Shown one piece after another: positions 14,973 through 22,083 of a stretch of DNA of 27,626 bases. The notes under the pieces are model-generated. The model did no database searches. It was not told the DNA's origin and was given only the letters and a program-made list of their open reading frames with translations. The position numbers and the translations under genes were made by a program. Each line of letters begins with the position of its first letter. The stretch's first letter is position 1. The DNA is from DATFGK01 sp046712825. Lineage in GTDB: Bacteria > Actinomycetota > AC-67. The stretch covers positions 1 to 27,626 of the forward strand of contig JBKKCR010000254.1 of the NCBI GenBank assembly GCA_046712825.1, in the 5' to 3' direction.

Positions 14973-16094
14973 TCAGCCTCGCTGGTCGATCGACACGTAC
15001 GAACGGTGGGGAGGTCCTACGTACGCGCTTTCCGGCCGGATGAGGCGGTTGTCGGCGTACTGCTCGCGGATGTGGGCGGTCCAGCCCGCGACCCGCGATG
15101 CGGCGAAGATCGGAGTGAAAAGGTCTACCGGGATCCCGAGCGAGTAGTAGACACTTGCCGCGAAGAAATCGACGTTGGGATAGAGGCCTTTCTCGTCCAT
15201 CACGACTTTTTCCATCGTGCGGCTCATCTCGTACCACTTGGTGTCGCCCGCCATCTCCCCGGCCCGTTCCGACAGCTTCCGGAGGTGGGTCGCGCGAGGA
15301 TCCTCGGTCTTGTAGACGCGATGGCCGAAGCCCATGATCCGCTCCTTCGCGGCGAGCTTGGCCTTGACGACCTCCTCGACCTTGTCGGGCGCGTCGATCT
15401 CGAGGAGCGTCTTCATCACGGCTTCGTTGGCGCCGCCGTGCAGCGGGCCCTTCAGCGTCGCGATGGCCGCGGTCGTGGCCGAGTGGATGTCGGCGAGCGT
15501 GCTCGCGGCGACGCGCGCCGCGAACGTGGAGGCGTTCATCGTATGGTCGGCGTGGAGGACGAGACACACGTCGAGGATGCGCGCCGCTTCCTCGTCCGGC
15601 TCGCGGCCCTGGAGCATCCACAGGAAGTTGCCGGCGTGGGAGAGCTTCGGGTTGGGTTTCAGAGCCTCTTCCTTGTTACGCAGTCGGTCGAAAGTCGCGA
15701 TGACCGTGGTGAAGCGCGCGATCAGCCGCATCGCCTTGCGGTAGTTCGCCTCGGCCGCCTGGTCCCAGCCGTCGGGATCGTGGGCGCTCATCGCGCTGAC
15801 CGTGGTGCGCAGCATGGACATCGGGGAGGTCTGCTGCACCATCGTCGGCATCAGGCCCTCGACGAAGGTGTCGAGCCCACGCTCGTGGGTGAGCTGCTCG
15901 GTCACCTCGTCGAGCTGAGACTTGTTCGGCAGCTCGAGGTTGTGAAGGAGATACACGGTCTCTTCGAAAGTCGCTTGCTCTGCGAGCTCGTGGATGTCGA
16001 ATCCGACGTAGAACAGTCGCCCCAGCTTGCCGTCGATGTCGGAGACCGCGGTCTCAGCCGCGATGATGTCCTCCAGCCCTCCCTTGCCCGGCAT
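14973..16094 (-). CDS. gltA: Citrate synthase
   Basis: A 373-residue citrate synthase that condenses oxaloacetate and acetyl-CoA. Motifs: L-H-A-D-H-T-M-N-A-S-T-F, G-P-L-H-G-G-A-N-E-A with the first catalytic His, M-G-F-G-H-R-V-Y-K-T-E-D-P-R-A with the second, and the catalytic Asp in N-V-D-F-F-A-A-S-V-Y. The length is that of the short form (about 370-390) shared with 2-methylcitrate synthases; motifs alone do not separate the two, and the neighbouring TCA genes favour citrate synthase. ATG 16094 is chosen because AAAGGAG lies 4-10 nt ahead; the frame extends further upstream without a ribosome site. The CBS protein gene follows in the same operon. Confidence 0.93.
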   Translation of the reverse strand: MPGKGGLEDIIAAETAVSDIDGKLGRLFYVGFDIHELAEQATFEETVYLLHNLELPNKSQLDEVTEQLTHERGLDTFVEGLMPTMVQQTSPMSMLRTTVSAMSAHDPDGWDQAAEANYRKAMRLIARFTTVIATFDRLRNKEEALKPNPKLSHAGNFLWMLQGREPDEEAARILDVCLVLHADHTMNASTFAARVAASTLADIHSATTAAIATLKGPLHGGANEAVMKTLLEIDAPDKVEEVVKAKLAAKERIMGFGHRVYKTEDPRATHLRKLSERAGEMAGDTKWYEMSRTMEKVVMDEKGLYPNVDFFAASVYYSLGIPVDLFTPIFAASRVAGWTAHIREQYADNRLIRPESAYVGPPHRSYVSIDQRG

Positions 16095-16348
16095 CGCGCT
16101 CCTTTCTGAGCACCCTGGTCGTTGCCATCTTGCCATACCGCCGGAAGCGCGACCGATTCGCGGCTTTCCCCGCCTGTCGGCGGGGGACGGATCACGGGTT
16201 GTGCTTGCCGGGAGCCCCGGATAGCCCGCAAACTGCGCAGCGTAGTGATCCGCCCAACCGCGGGAGACGGGGGTTGTCGCGGGGGCTACACTCGAAAGGC
16301 ACCCGAGCCGAGATAGCCTTCCGCGGGCGCTCATCAAGAGGAGACGAT
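16095..16348. other. 254-nt divergent intergenic region
   Basis: It separates gltA (minus) from the halogenase-like gene (plus). It contains a 7-bp hairpin, CCCCGCC, loop TGTC, GGCGGGG (16168-16185), which can extend by a U-G and a U-A pair, and a smaller 5-bp hairpin at 16208-16220. A plus-strand TACACT (16287-16292) is a weak -10 candidate for the halogenase-like gene. No coding frame with a convincing start was seen, although a plus-strand frame runs into the gene from 16130. Confidence 0.5.
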
Positions 16349-17665
16349 ATGAGTCAGCAACAACAGGATGACGTGCAGCTCGACGCCGATGTGATCATCA
16401 TCGGGGGAGGGCCCGCAGGAGCCACCGTTGGGGCCTACTTGGGCCGGGCGGGGTACCGGGCGCTCATCCTGGAGCGCGACATCCACCCTCGTGAGCACGT
16501 GGGGGAGTCGCTCGTGCCGGCGACCAACATCGTGACCCACGACCTCGGCTTCTGGGAGAAGATGGAGAGCTCCCAGTTCGTCAAGAAGCCGGGCGCCACA
16601 TGGACCGGCATCAAAGGGCAGGTCGGCTCGGAGTTCGTCGTCACGTTCGCAGAGGCGCCGCAGGACATCCCGAACCCCGAATACACCTACCACGTCGACC
16701 GGGCCGTTTTCGACGCGATGTATCTGCGTCACGCCAACGAGCTCGGCGCCGAGGTGCTCCAAGGGGTGACCGTGCTCAAGGTTCTCTTCGAGGGCGATCG
16801 CGCCGTCGGCGTCCGCGTCCGGCTGCTCGGCCGGGAGATCGACCTTCGGTCTCGCTTCGTCGTCGACGCGAGCGGCCGGCGCACGCTGCTCGGCCGCCAG
16901 CTGGGCCTCTGGCAGAAGGACAAGCAGTTCAACCAGTTCGCGATCTACTCGTGGTTCAAAGGGGTGAACCCCCCGACCCCGGAGACGGCCGAGTACATCC
17001 ACGTGCATTTCCTGCCGGTCAACCGCGGCTGGGTCTGGCACATCCCGATCTACGAAGGGATCACGAGTGTCGGCGCGGTGACGGAGAAGACGGACTTCCA
17101 GAAGTCGGGCAAGGATCACGAGACGTTCTTCAGCGAGCTCCTCGATATGACGCCGAACACCCGCCACATCCTCAAAGGCGCCGAGCGGGTGCGGCCCTTC
17201 TACATCGAGGCGGATTACTCGTACAAGATCGACCGGTTCTCGGGGCCCGGGTGGCTGCTCGTCGGCGATGCCGCGCGCTTTGTCGACCCGATCTTCTCCT
17301 CCGGCGTGTCGGTGGCGATGCGCTCCGGGCAGTTCGCGTTCAATGCGTTGAAGCGCGCGCTGGACGAGGACGCGGAAGAGGAATCGTTCGGCCAGTACAA
17401 CGAGATCGTCGATCGCGGGGTCCAGATCTGGTACGAGTGGATCACCCTCTACTACCGGCTCCAGTCGTTGTTCACGCGGCTGTCATCCATGCCGGAGTAC
17501 AAGCGTGACATCCAGCAGCTGCTCCAGGGTGAGGTGTTCGACAAGAGCGCCGTCGCCGTGCTCGACCGGATGAAGAACGTCATCAAGGCGGTCGAGGAGA
17601 ACGAGGGCCACATCCTTCGGTCGCACTTGGCGCAAGACATCGAGGTCCACGAGGCGCAGGTTTGA
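16349..17665 (+). CDS. Flavin-dependent halogenase-like FAD enzyme
   Basis: A 438-residue FAD-binding protein. The N-terminal Rossmann motif G-G-G-P-A-G is at 19-24, with the acidic end of the second strand in L-I-L-E-R-D. The G-E-S-L-V-P-A-T segment and K79-K80 in F-V-K-K-P-G-A-T-W match the region around the catalytic lysine of PltA/CmlS-type halogenases. W228-V-W-H-I-P233 is the W-x-W-x-I-P signature of flavin halogenases, and the second FAD motif is L-V-G-D-A-A-R-F-V-D-P. The wider family includes geranylgeranyl reductases and monooxygenases, and many uncharacterised members carry these motifs, so halogenation is not proven. Start: ATG 16349 with AGAGGAG about 6 nt ahead. It overlaps the next gene as TTGA and sits near an acyl carrier protein, as expected if the substrate is carrier-bound. 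A reduced flavin supply gene is not seen. Confidence 0.75.
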   Translation: MSQQQQDDVQLDADVIIIGGGPAGATVGAYLGRAGYRALILERDIHPREHVGESLVPATNIVTHDLGFWEKMESSQFVKKPGATWTGIKGQVGSEFVVTFAEAPQDIPNPEYTYHVDRAVFDAMYLRHANELGAEVLQGVTVLKVLFEGDRAVGVRVRLLGREIDLRSRFVVDASGRRTLLGRQLGLWQKDKQFNQFAIYSWFKGVNPPTPETAEYIHVHFLPVNRGWVWHIPIYEGITSVGAVTEKTDFQKSGKDHETFFSELLDMTPNTRHILKGAERVRPFYIEADYSYKIDRFSGPGWLLVGDAARFVDPIFSSGVSVAMRSGQFAFNALKRALDEDAEEESFGQYNEIVDRGVQIWYEWITLYYRLQSLFTRLSSMPEYKRDIQQLLQGEVFDKSAVAVLDRMKNVIKAVEENEGHILRSHLAQDIEVHEAQV

Positions 17666-18246
17666 AAGAGGATCTCCGCGCGCGCACCCTCGCCGACCGC
17701 GACGCGATCGATCCGGTACGCCGGCTCGAGCTCGCCGATGCGATCGTCGGGCACCTCTACGACCTCGACCGCTTCCGCGACGCGGGATCCGTGGCGCTGT
17801 ACTGGGCGGCCGGGTCGGAGGTCTCGACATCGGGGATCATCGCCCGGCTCTCGGAGCAGGAGGAGCGCCGGATCTTTCTTCCCTTCGTTCTGAACGGGGG
17901 GCTAGAGCTGACCGAATGGCGGCCGCAGGATCCGGTCGTCACGGCCGAGTACGGCGGGATGGAACCTCGGTACCGGCGAGCGGTGAAGCTCGACGAAGTA
18001 GATGTGCTCGTCGTTCCCTCGCTGGCGTTCGACCGTAAGGGTCACCGCCTGGGCTCCGGCACCGGACACTACGACCGGTTGCTGGCACGCCTGGATCCAC
18101 GGACGATCAGGATCGGGCTCGGCTACCAGTCGCAGGTCGTCGACGAGGTGCCGCACGGGCCCGGTGATGAGGACGTGCATTTCGTCGCAACCGAGGACGG
18201 CCTCATCGCCTGCGCGCCGGTCCCCAGCGGGTCGGATCAACGTTAG
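17662..18246 (+). CDS. 5-formyltetrahydrofolate cyclo-ligase
   Basis: A 194-residue enzyme (MTHFS family) that converts 5-formyl-THF to 5,10-methenyl-THF with ATP, returning inactive folate to the one-carbon pool. The family signature G-S-G-T-G-H-Y-D-R (usual form G-x-G-x-G-Y-Y-D-R) is present, with V-P-S-L-A-F-D ahead of it and A-L-Y-W-A-A-G-S-E-V in the N-terminal part. The start is TTG at 17662, overlapping the stop of the halogenase-like gene as TTGA, and the protein begins K-E-D-L-R-A-R. Folate genes purN, purH and folD lie 4 kb upstream, but its own operon partner is the FAD enzyme. It may be a housekeeping gene that shares the transcript. Confidence 0.9.
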   Translation: MKEDLRARTLADRDAIDPVRRLELADAIVGHLYDLDRFRDAGSVALYWAAGSEVSTSGIIARLSEQEERRIFLPFVLNGGLELTEWRPQDPVVTAEYGGMEPRYRRAVKLDEVDVLVVPSLAFDRKGHRLGSGTGHYDRLLARLDPRTIRIGLGYQSQVVDEVPHGPGDEDVHFVATEDGLIACAPVPSGSDQR

Positions 18247-18250
18247 ACGG

Positions 18251-18256
18251 TAGAAT
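18251..18256 (+). promoter_or_regulatory. -10 element for the carrier protein/methyltransferase pair
   Basis: TAGAAT, five nt after the cyclo-ligase stop. It predicts a leader of about 25 nt before the GTG at 18288, with a strong ribosome site (GAGGAAGG at 18273-18280). This would allow the carrier protein and methyltransferase to be expressed apart from the genes upstream. Confidence 0.4.
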
Positions 18257-18287
18257 CCCGCGGTCCGACGGCGAGGAAGGGAGTTGC

Positions 18288-18527
18288 GTGGTCGATACCG
18301 AGCCCATTCGGGGCTTCATCCGGCAGAGGATCCTCTTCGACGAGAACGCGGAGTTGAGCGACGATCAAGAGATCTTCCCCGGCATCGTCGACTCGCTCGG
18401 CGTCCTCGATCTCGCGGAATTCGTTGAGAAGACCTACGGGGTCAAGATCGGCGACGACGAGCTCCTCGTCGACAACTTCCACTCCCTCGCCGCGATCGCT
18501 GCTCTGGTCGAGCGCAAGCTAGGGTGA
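18288..18527 (+). CDS. Stand-alone acyl carrier protein
   Basis: A 79-residue acidic helical protein of the phosphopantetheine-attachment family. The attachment serine is Ser36 in G-I-V-D-S-L-G-V-L-D-L, followed by E-F-V-E-K-T-Y-G-V and the F-H-S-L-A-A-I-A-A-L-V segment at the third and fourth helices. It would carry an acyl or aminoacyl group as a thioester. It is not the fatty-acid AcpP by context: no fab genes are near, and the D-S-L site is embedded in I-V-D-S rather than the usual G-A-D-S. GTG start with a clear ribosome site. It overlaps the methyltransferase as GTGA, so the two are probably made together. PCP-type carriers of small nonribosomal pathways have the same size. Confidence 0.88.
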   Translation: MVDTEPIRGFIRQRILFDENAELSDDQEIFPGIVDSLGVLDLAEFVEKTYGVKIGDDELLVDNFHSLAAIAALVERKLG

Positions 18528-19531
18528 ATCCCCGGCGCCGTCGCATCGAAGCACGGGTGCGGCTCACACGGCTCGCGCTCGGCGCGTGGGCCGCGCAGGT
18601 CCTGTTCGTGGCCAACGATCTCGGCGTGTTCGACCTGCTCGAACGCGAGGGACCCTCAACCGGCTCTGAGATCGCCGCGCGGCTCGGTACGGACGCGGAC
18701 GCGACGTCCCGCCTGCTCGGTGCGCTCGTCGCCGCGGGGTTGTTGGAGCACGATGGGGACCGGTACGCCAACAGCGACACCACTCGCGAGCTGCTGGTTT
18801 CGGGCAAGCCGGAGACCATCACCACCTGGGTGTCGCTCATGGGCCGGTGGACCGAGAATTTCGGGAACCTCGCCGAGTCGATACGGACCGGGAAGCCGGC
18901 GGGGACGCCGGAGGGTCACTCCCTCGATGAGCTGCGCTCGTATATGCACGCGATGCACGAGTTCGCCGTGGGTCCGGGACGGGAGTTCGCCCGGCATCTG
19001 AACCTGGAAGGCCATCGGCGGCTCCTGGACATCGGTGGCGGCCCCGGCTCGTATTCGATCCTCCTCGCCGAGGCGAACCCGGAGTTGAGCTGCACGGTGT
19101 TCGACCTGCCGGACGTTGTCAGGGTGGCCGAGGAGATGATCGAGCAGCACGGCGCGGCCGCGCGGGTCTCCACGCACGCCGGCGACTACAACACCGACCC
19201 GATCCCTTCCGGCTACGACGTCGTCTTGATCTCGAACACCCTCCACCAGGAAGACGAGGAGGCCGTGCGGCAACTGCTCGCGAAGGTGTTCGATGCGATC
19301 GGGCCCGGCGGGATCTGCGTGATCCATGGCCTGCCGCTCAACGAGACCAAGGACGGGCCGCTCTGGCCGGCGCTGCTCAACGTTCAGCTCCGCCTGGTGT
19401 CGCAAGGCGGGCGCGCGTACACCGTCGAAGAGTATCGCGAGCAGCTACTGGCAGCCGGTTTCGCGGAGCCCGTCGCGCACGCGATGTCGACGTTCAACGC
19501 GAACTCGTACGTCGTCGCCCGGCGGCCCTAG
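18524..19531 (+). CDS. SAM-dependent O-methyltransferase
   Basis: A 335-residue class I methyltransferase of the plant-type/AcmA-like O-methyltransferase family used in secondary metabolism. An N-terminal winged-helix dimerisation domain (about 10-90: G-V-F-D-L-L, E-I-A-A-R-L-G, L-L-G-A-L-V-A-A-G-L-L) is followed by the Rossmann domain with SAM motif D169-I-G-G-G-P-G-S, V-F-D-L-P-D-V, the G-D-Y stretch, and L-H241-Q-E-D-E in the catalytic-base region. It would methylate a hydroxyl or carboxyl group on an aromatic or polyketide-like substrate. The GTGA overlap with the carrier protein suggests that it works on, or together with, a carrier-bound intermediate. It converges on the acyltransferase genes with 5 nt between stop codons. 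Confidence 0.9.
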   Translation: MNPRRRRIEARVRLTRLALGAWAAQVLFVANDLGVFDLLEREGPSTGSEIAARLGTDADATSRLLGALVAAGLLEHDGDRYANSDTTRELLVSGKPETITTWVSLMGRWTENFGNLAESIRTGKPAGTPEGHSLDELRSYMHAMHEFAVGPGREFARHLNLEGHRRLLDIGGGPGSYSILLAEANPELSCTVFDLPDVVRVAEEMIEQHGAAARVSTHAGDYNTDPIPSGYDVVLISNTLHQEDEEAVRQLLAKVFDAIGPGGICVIHGLPLNETKDGPLWPALLNVQLRLVSQGGRAYTVEEYREQLLAAGFAEPVAHAMSTFNANSYVVARRP

Positions 19532-19536
19532 GCACG

Positions 19537-20214
19537 TCAGACGGTGTCGGCGGTCCCTTCGGCTTCGCGCTCGCTCATCCCGGGCCGCACGAAGAGCCAT
19601 TCGCCGCGCTCGGCGTCGTAGCGCCGGATCACTCGCGCCGGATCACCGTGCACGACCGAGCGCTCGGGCATGTCGTCGCTCACGACCGATCCGGGTCCGA
19701 CGTGCACGTAGTCGGCCAGCGTCACGCCGGGACGGATCGTGGAACGGAACGCGATGTGACATCCTGCCCCGATGCGTACGGGCCGTGAGGGCGCGAGCCC
19801 TTGCTCCTGTATCGAGCGGTCCGGATCGTCGTACAGGTAGTGCGTGTCGGAGATGTAGCAGTTGTCTCCGATCATGGTGTCCCGGTCGATGACCACCTCG
19901 CCCACGCTCACGATCTTGACGAACCGGTTTATGAGTACGTCGTCGCCCAAGATCAGGCGCGGTGGCGGCTCGCCGGGCTGCTGGCGCGCGATCAGCCAGA
20001 TGTGCTCGAGGATCTTTACGCGCTTGCCGATCGTGATGAACTCGGCTCCTTCGATGCGCGCCGGCGCCGCGATGAGCACGCCCTGACCGTACGCCGCGAA
20101 CGCCCGGGGCGGCGGCGGCATGAACGCCGGGACGGCGGAGTAGATGATCCGTTGCATCTTTCGCCGCGTGAGGAAGCGGCCGAGCTTGTTTCCGGGATCA
20201 CGCATGCCGCTCAC
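19537..20214 (-). CDS. Left-handed beta-helix acyltransferase (second of pair)
   Basis: A 225-residue hexapeptide-repeat acyltransferase. The coils are visible as I-G-K-R-V-K-I, L-G-D-D-V-L-I, I-D-R-D-T-M-I, I-G-A-G-C-H-I, I-R-P-G-V-T-L and V-G-P-G-S-V-V, and the catalytic-type histidine is in S-D-T-H-Y. Such WcaF/maltose-O-acetyltransferase-like enzymes transfer acetyl or other acyl groups from CoA to sugars or small molecules. The start is taken as GTG 20214 because it overlaps the preceding stop as GTGA; ATG 20205 is the alternative. Its layout (N-terminal tail, coil, insert, D-x-x-H-type loop, coil) repeats that of the gene upstream, so the two look like a tandem duplication. The acceptor is unknown; polysaccharide or the product of the adjacent cluster are both possible. 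Confidence 0.87.
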   Translation of the reverse strand: MSGMRDPGNKLGRFLTRRKMQRIIYSAVPAFMPPPPRAFAAYGQGVLIAAPARIEGAEFITIGKRVKILEHIWLIARQQPGEPPPRLILGDDVLINRFVKIVSVGEVVIDRDTMIGDNCYISDTHYLYDDPDRSIQEQGLAPSRPVRIGAGCHIAFRSTIRPGVTLADYVHVGPGSVVSDDMPERSVVHGDPARVIRRYDAERGEWLFVRPGMSEREAEGTADTV

Positions 20215-20855
20215 GAGACCCGGGGCGCCGGGCCGAGCTCGAGCGTCTCGCGCACGGTCGCCGGGTTCCCCGCCACGATCGCGCCGGGCGGGACGGACTT
20301 CGATACGACCGCCCAGTCGGCGACGTACGCGTTCCTCCCGATGCGAACGCCGGGAAGGATGATGGCGCCGATAGCGACGCACGCGCCGGCTTCGATCACG
20401 ACCGGCCTCGGCCGCGACATCGGCTGATGCTGAGCCAGCAAGGTCACGTCCTCGTAGCCGTGGTAGGCGTCGCAGACGAGGACCTTGTCGGAGATCATCG
20501 CGCCGTCGCCGATCTCGATGCTGCCCACGCACGCGAAGTGGCTGAAGCGTCCGATCCGCACGCCGTCGCCGATCGCCATCGTAGGAACGATGTCCGCGTG
20601 AGCCTGCACGACCGAGAGCCAGGTTCCCTCGTGGATCGTGACTCCGCGCCCGATGAAGATGCGGTCTGGGCGCGTGATGCGTGTCGGCGGGACAACGAAG
20701 GAGCCTTTTCCGAACGCGCCGAAGTCGACGGGAAGCGGGGGCGTGAGCGCCCGCCGCATCGTGCGATCCATCCACCGCGCGGCCCGCCAGTCGCGGTAGC
20801 GGTCGGCGAGGGTTCCCGGATAGCGATGGTTAGGTTCCGTGAGGGCCTGGGTCAC
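20211..20855 (-). CDS. Left-handed beta-helix acyltransferase (first of pair)
   Basis: A 214-residue hexapeptide-repeat protein of the same group as its downstream neighbour. Repeats include I-G-R-G-V-T-I, I-G-D-G-V-R-I, I-G-D-G-A-M-I, I-E-A-G-A-C-V, I-L-P-G-V-R-I and I-G-R-N-A-Y-V, closing with A-G-N-P-A-T-V. The loop C-D-A-Y-H-G-Y holds the likely catalytic histidine. An extended basic N-terminus (about 40 residues, many Arg) precedes the helix; there is no membrane segment. Start: GTG 20855, eight nt after a perfect TATAAT, with no ribosome site, so translation is probably leaderless. It is divergent from icd. Confidence 0.87.
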   Translation of the reverse strand: MTQALTEPNHRYPGTLADRYRDWRAARWMDRTMRRALTPPLPVDFGAFGKGSFVVPPTRITRPDRIFIGRGVTIHEGTWLSVVQAHADIVPTMAIGDGVRIGRFSHFACVGSIEIGDGAMISDKVLVCDAYHGYEDVTLLAQHQPMSRPRPVVIEAGACVAIGAIILPGVRIGRNAYVADWAVVSKSVPPGAIVAGNPATVRETLELGPAPRVS

Positions 20856-20863
20856 GACCGCGG

Positions 20864-20869
20864 ATTATA
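20864..20869 (-). promoter_or_regulatory. TATAAT promoter of the acyltransferase pair
   Basis: A perfect consensus -10 hexamer on the minus strand, eight nt before the GTG at 20855. A partial -35, TTGGTC, lies 15 nt further upstream (20890-20885). The predicted transcription start falls at or just before the start codon. Confidence 0.6.
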
Positions 20870-20958
20870 GGCGAGGGTTTCGGGGACCAAGGACGCTACG
20901 AAGCATCCCAGGGGGAGCCGATCGACGCGCCCGTTGGTCGGAGGGTTCCTCCCGCCTG

Positions 20959-20964
20959 GATAAT
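20959..20964 (+). promoter_or_regulatory. -10 element of icd
   Basis: GATAAT, giving a predicted leader of about 27 nt with a strong ribosome site, GGAAGGAG at 20983-20990, seven nt before the icd ATG. A partial TTGGTC lies at 20934-20939 with a long 19-nt spacer. Unlike its neighbours, icd is a leadered gene. Confidence 0.5.
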
Positions 20965-20997
20965 GTGCGCCTGAGCCCAAGCGGAAGGAGCTCCACC

Positions 20998-22080
20998 ATG
21001 TCGTACCGAGTAACTTTCATCCCCGGCGACGGCGTCGGGCCCGAGTTGTCCGAAGCCACCCGCCGTGTCCTGGAGGCGACCGGCGTCGCGTTCGACTGGG
21101 ACGTACAAGACGCCGGCGTCGACGTCATGGACAAGTACGGAACCCCGCTGCCCGACCACGTGCTCGAGTCGATCCGAGCCAACAAGATCGCCATCAAGGG
21201 CCCGATCACCACGCCGGTCGGCACAGGCTTCCGAAGCGTCAACGTCGCTCTGCGCAAGGAGCTCGATCTCTACTGCTGCCTGCGCCCCTGCAAGTCCTAT
21301 GAGGGCATCCCCGGTGCCGTCCCCGGCGTCGACATCGTGATCTGCCGCGAGAACCACGAGGACCTCTACGCCGGCATCGAGTTCGAGGAAGGCACCGACG
21401 ACGCCAAGAAGGTCATCGAATTCCTGAACGGGATCCAAGAGAAGCAGATCCGCGACGACTCCGGGATCTCGATCAAGCCGATCTCGATCTTCGGCACCAA
21501 GCGGATCGCCACTTTCGCGCTGGACTACGCGCGCAAGTACAAGCGCGCGAAGGTCACCGCGGTCCACAAGTCGAACATCATGAAGTTTTCAGACGGGCTG
21601 TTCCTGCGCGTGGCCGGGGAGGTCGCCAAGGACTACCCAGATATCGAGTTCGAGGACCGCATCGTGGACAATTTGTCGATGCAGCTCGTGAAGCGGCCGC
21701 AGGAGTACGACGAGCTGTGCCTCCCCAATCTCTACGGCGATATCATCTCGGATCTGTGCGCCGGGCTCATCGGCGGGCTTGGGATCGCGCCGGGGGCGAA
21801 CCTCGGCGACGAGGTCGCCGTGTTCGAGGCGACGCACGGGAGCGCACCGAAATACAAGGGTCAGAACAAGGTCAACCCGATGGCGATGATGTTCTCGGGC
21901 GTGCTGATGCTCCGTCACCTCGCCGAGGACGCCGCGGCCGACACGCTCGAAGGCGCGCTCGCGGCGGTGATCAAGGAAGGGAAGAGCGTCACCTACGACC
22001 TCAAGGAGCGCCGCGACGACCCCACGGCGGTCGGCACCAGCCAGGTCGCCGACGCGGTCATCGAAAAGCTCAACGGGTAG
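20998..22080 (+). CDS. icd: Isocitrate dehydrogenase, probably NADP-linked
   Basis: A 360-residue member of the isocitrate/isopropylmalate dehydrogenase family that oxidises isocitrate to 2-oxoglutarate. The substrate loop S-V-N-V-A-L-R matches the isocitrate S-x-N-x-x-L-R pattern. C-R-E-N-H-E-D-L-Y-A-G holds the catalytic Tyr, V-H-K-S-N-I-M-K the catalytic Lys, and D-x-x-S-D in Y-G-D-I-I-S-D-L-C the metal ligands. At the cofactor loop H-G-S-A-P-K285-Y286 the Lys-Tyr pair is that of NADP-dependent enzymes; NAD enzymes carry Asp there. The protein is shorter than E. coli Icd (416). An in-frame extension to 20839 has no ribosome site and is rejected. The VOC gene follows after 3 nt. Confidence 0.93.
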   Translation: MSYRVTFIPGDGVGPELSEATRRVLEATGVAFDWDVQDAGVDVMDKYGTPLPDHVLESIRANKIAIKGPITTPVGTGFRSVNVALRKELDLYCCLRPCKSYEGIPGAVPGVDIVICRENHEDLYAGIEFEEGTDDAKKVIEFLNGIQEKQIRDDSGISIKPISIFGTKRIATFALDYARKYKRAKVTAVHKSNIMKFSDGLFLRVAGEVAKDYPDIEFEDRIVDNLSMQLVKRPQEYDELCLPNLYGDIISDLCAGLIGGLGIAPGANLGDEVAVFEATHGSAPKYKGQNKVNPMAMMFSGVLMLRHLAEDAAADTLEGALAAVIKEGKSVTYDLKERRDDPTAVGTSQVADAVIEKLNG

Positions 22081-22083
22081 CGC

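Noticed and set aside
15006..16109. 367-codon plus-strand frame opposite gltA
   Set aside because: Shadow of citrate synthase; no recognisable domain.
16130..16348. In-frame N-terminal extension of the halogenase-like protein
   Set aside because: ATG 16349 has a strong ribosome site and the FAD motif begins at the usual distance; the extension is low-complexity and spans hairpins.
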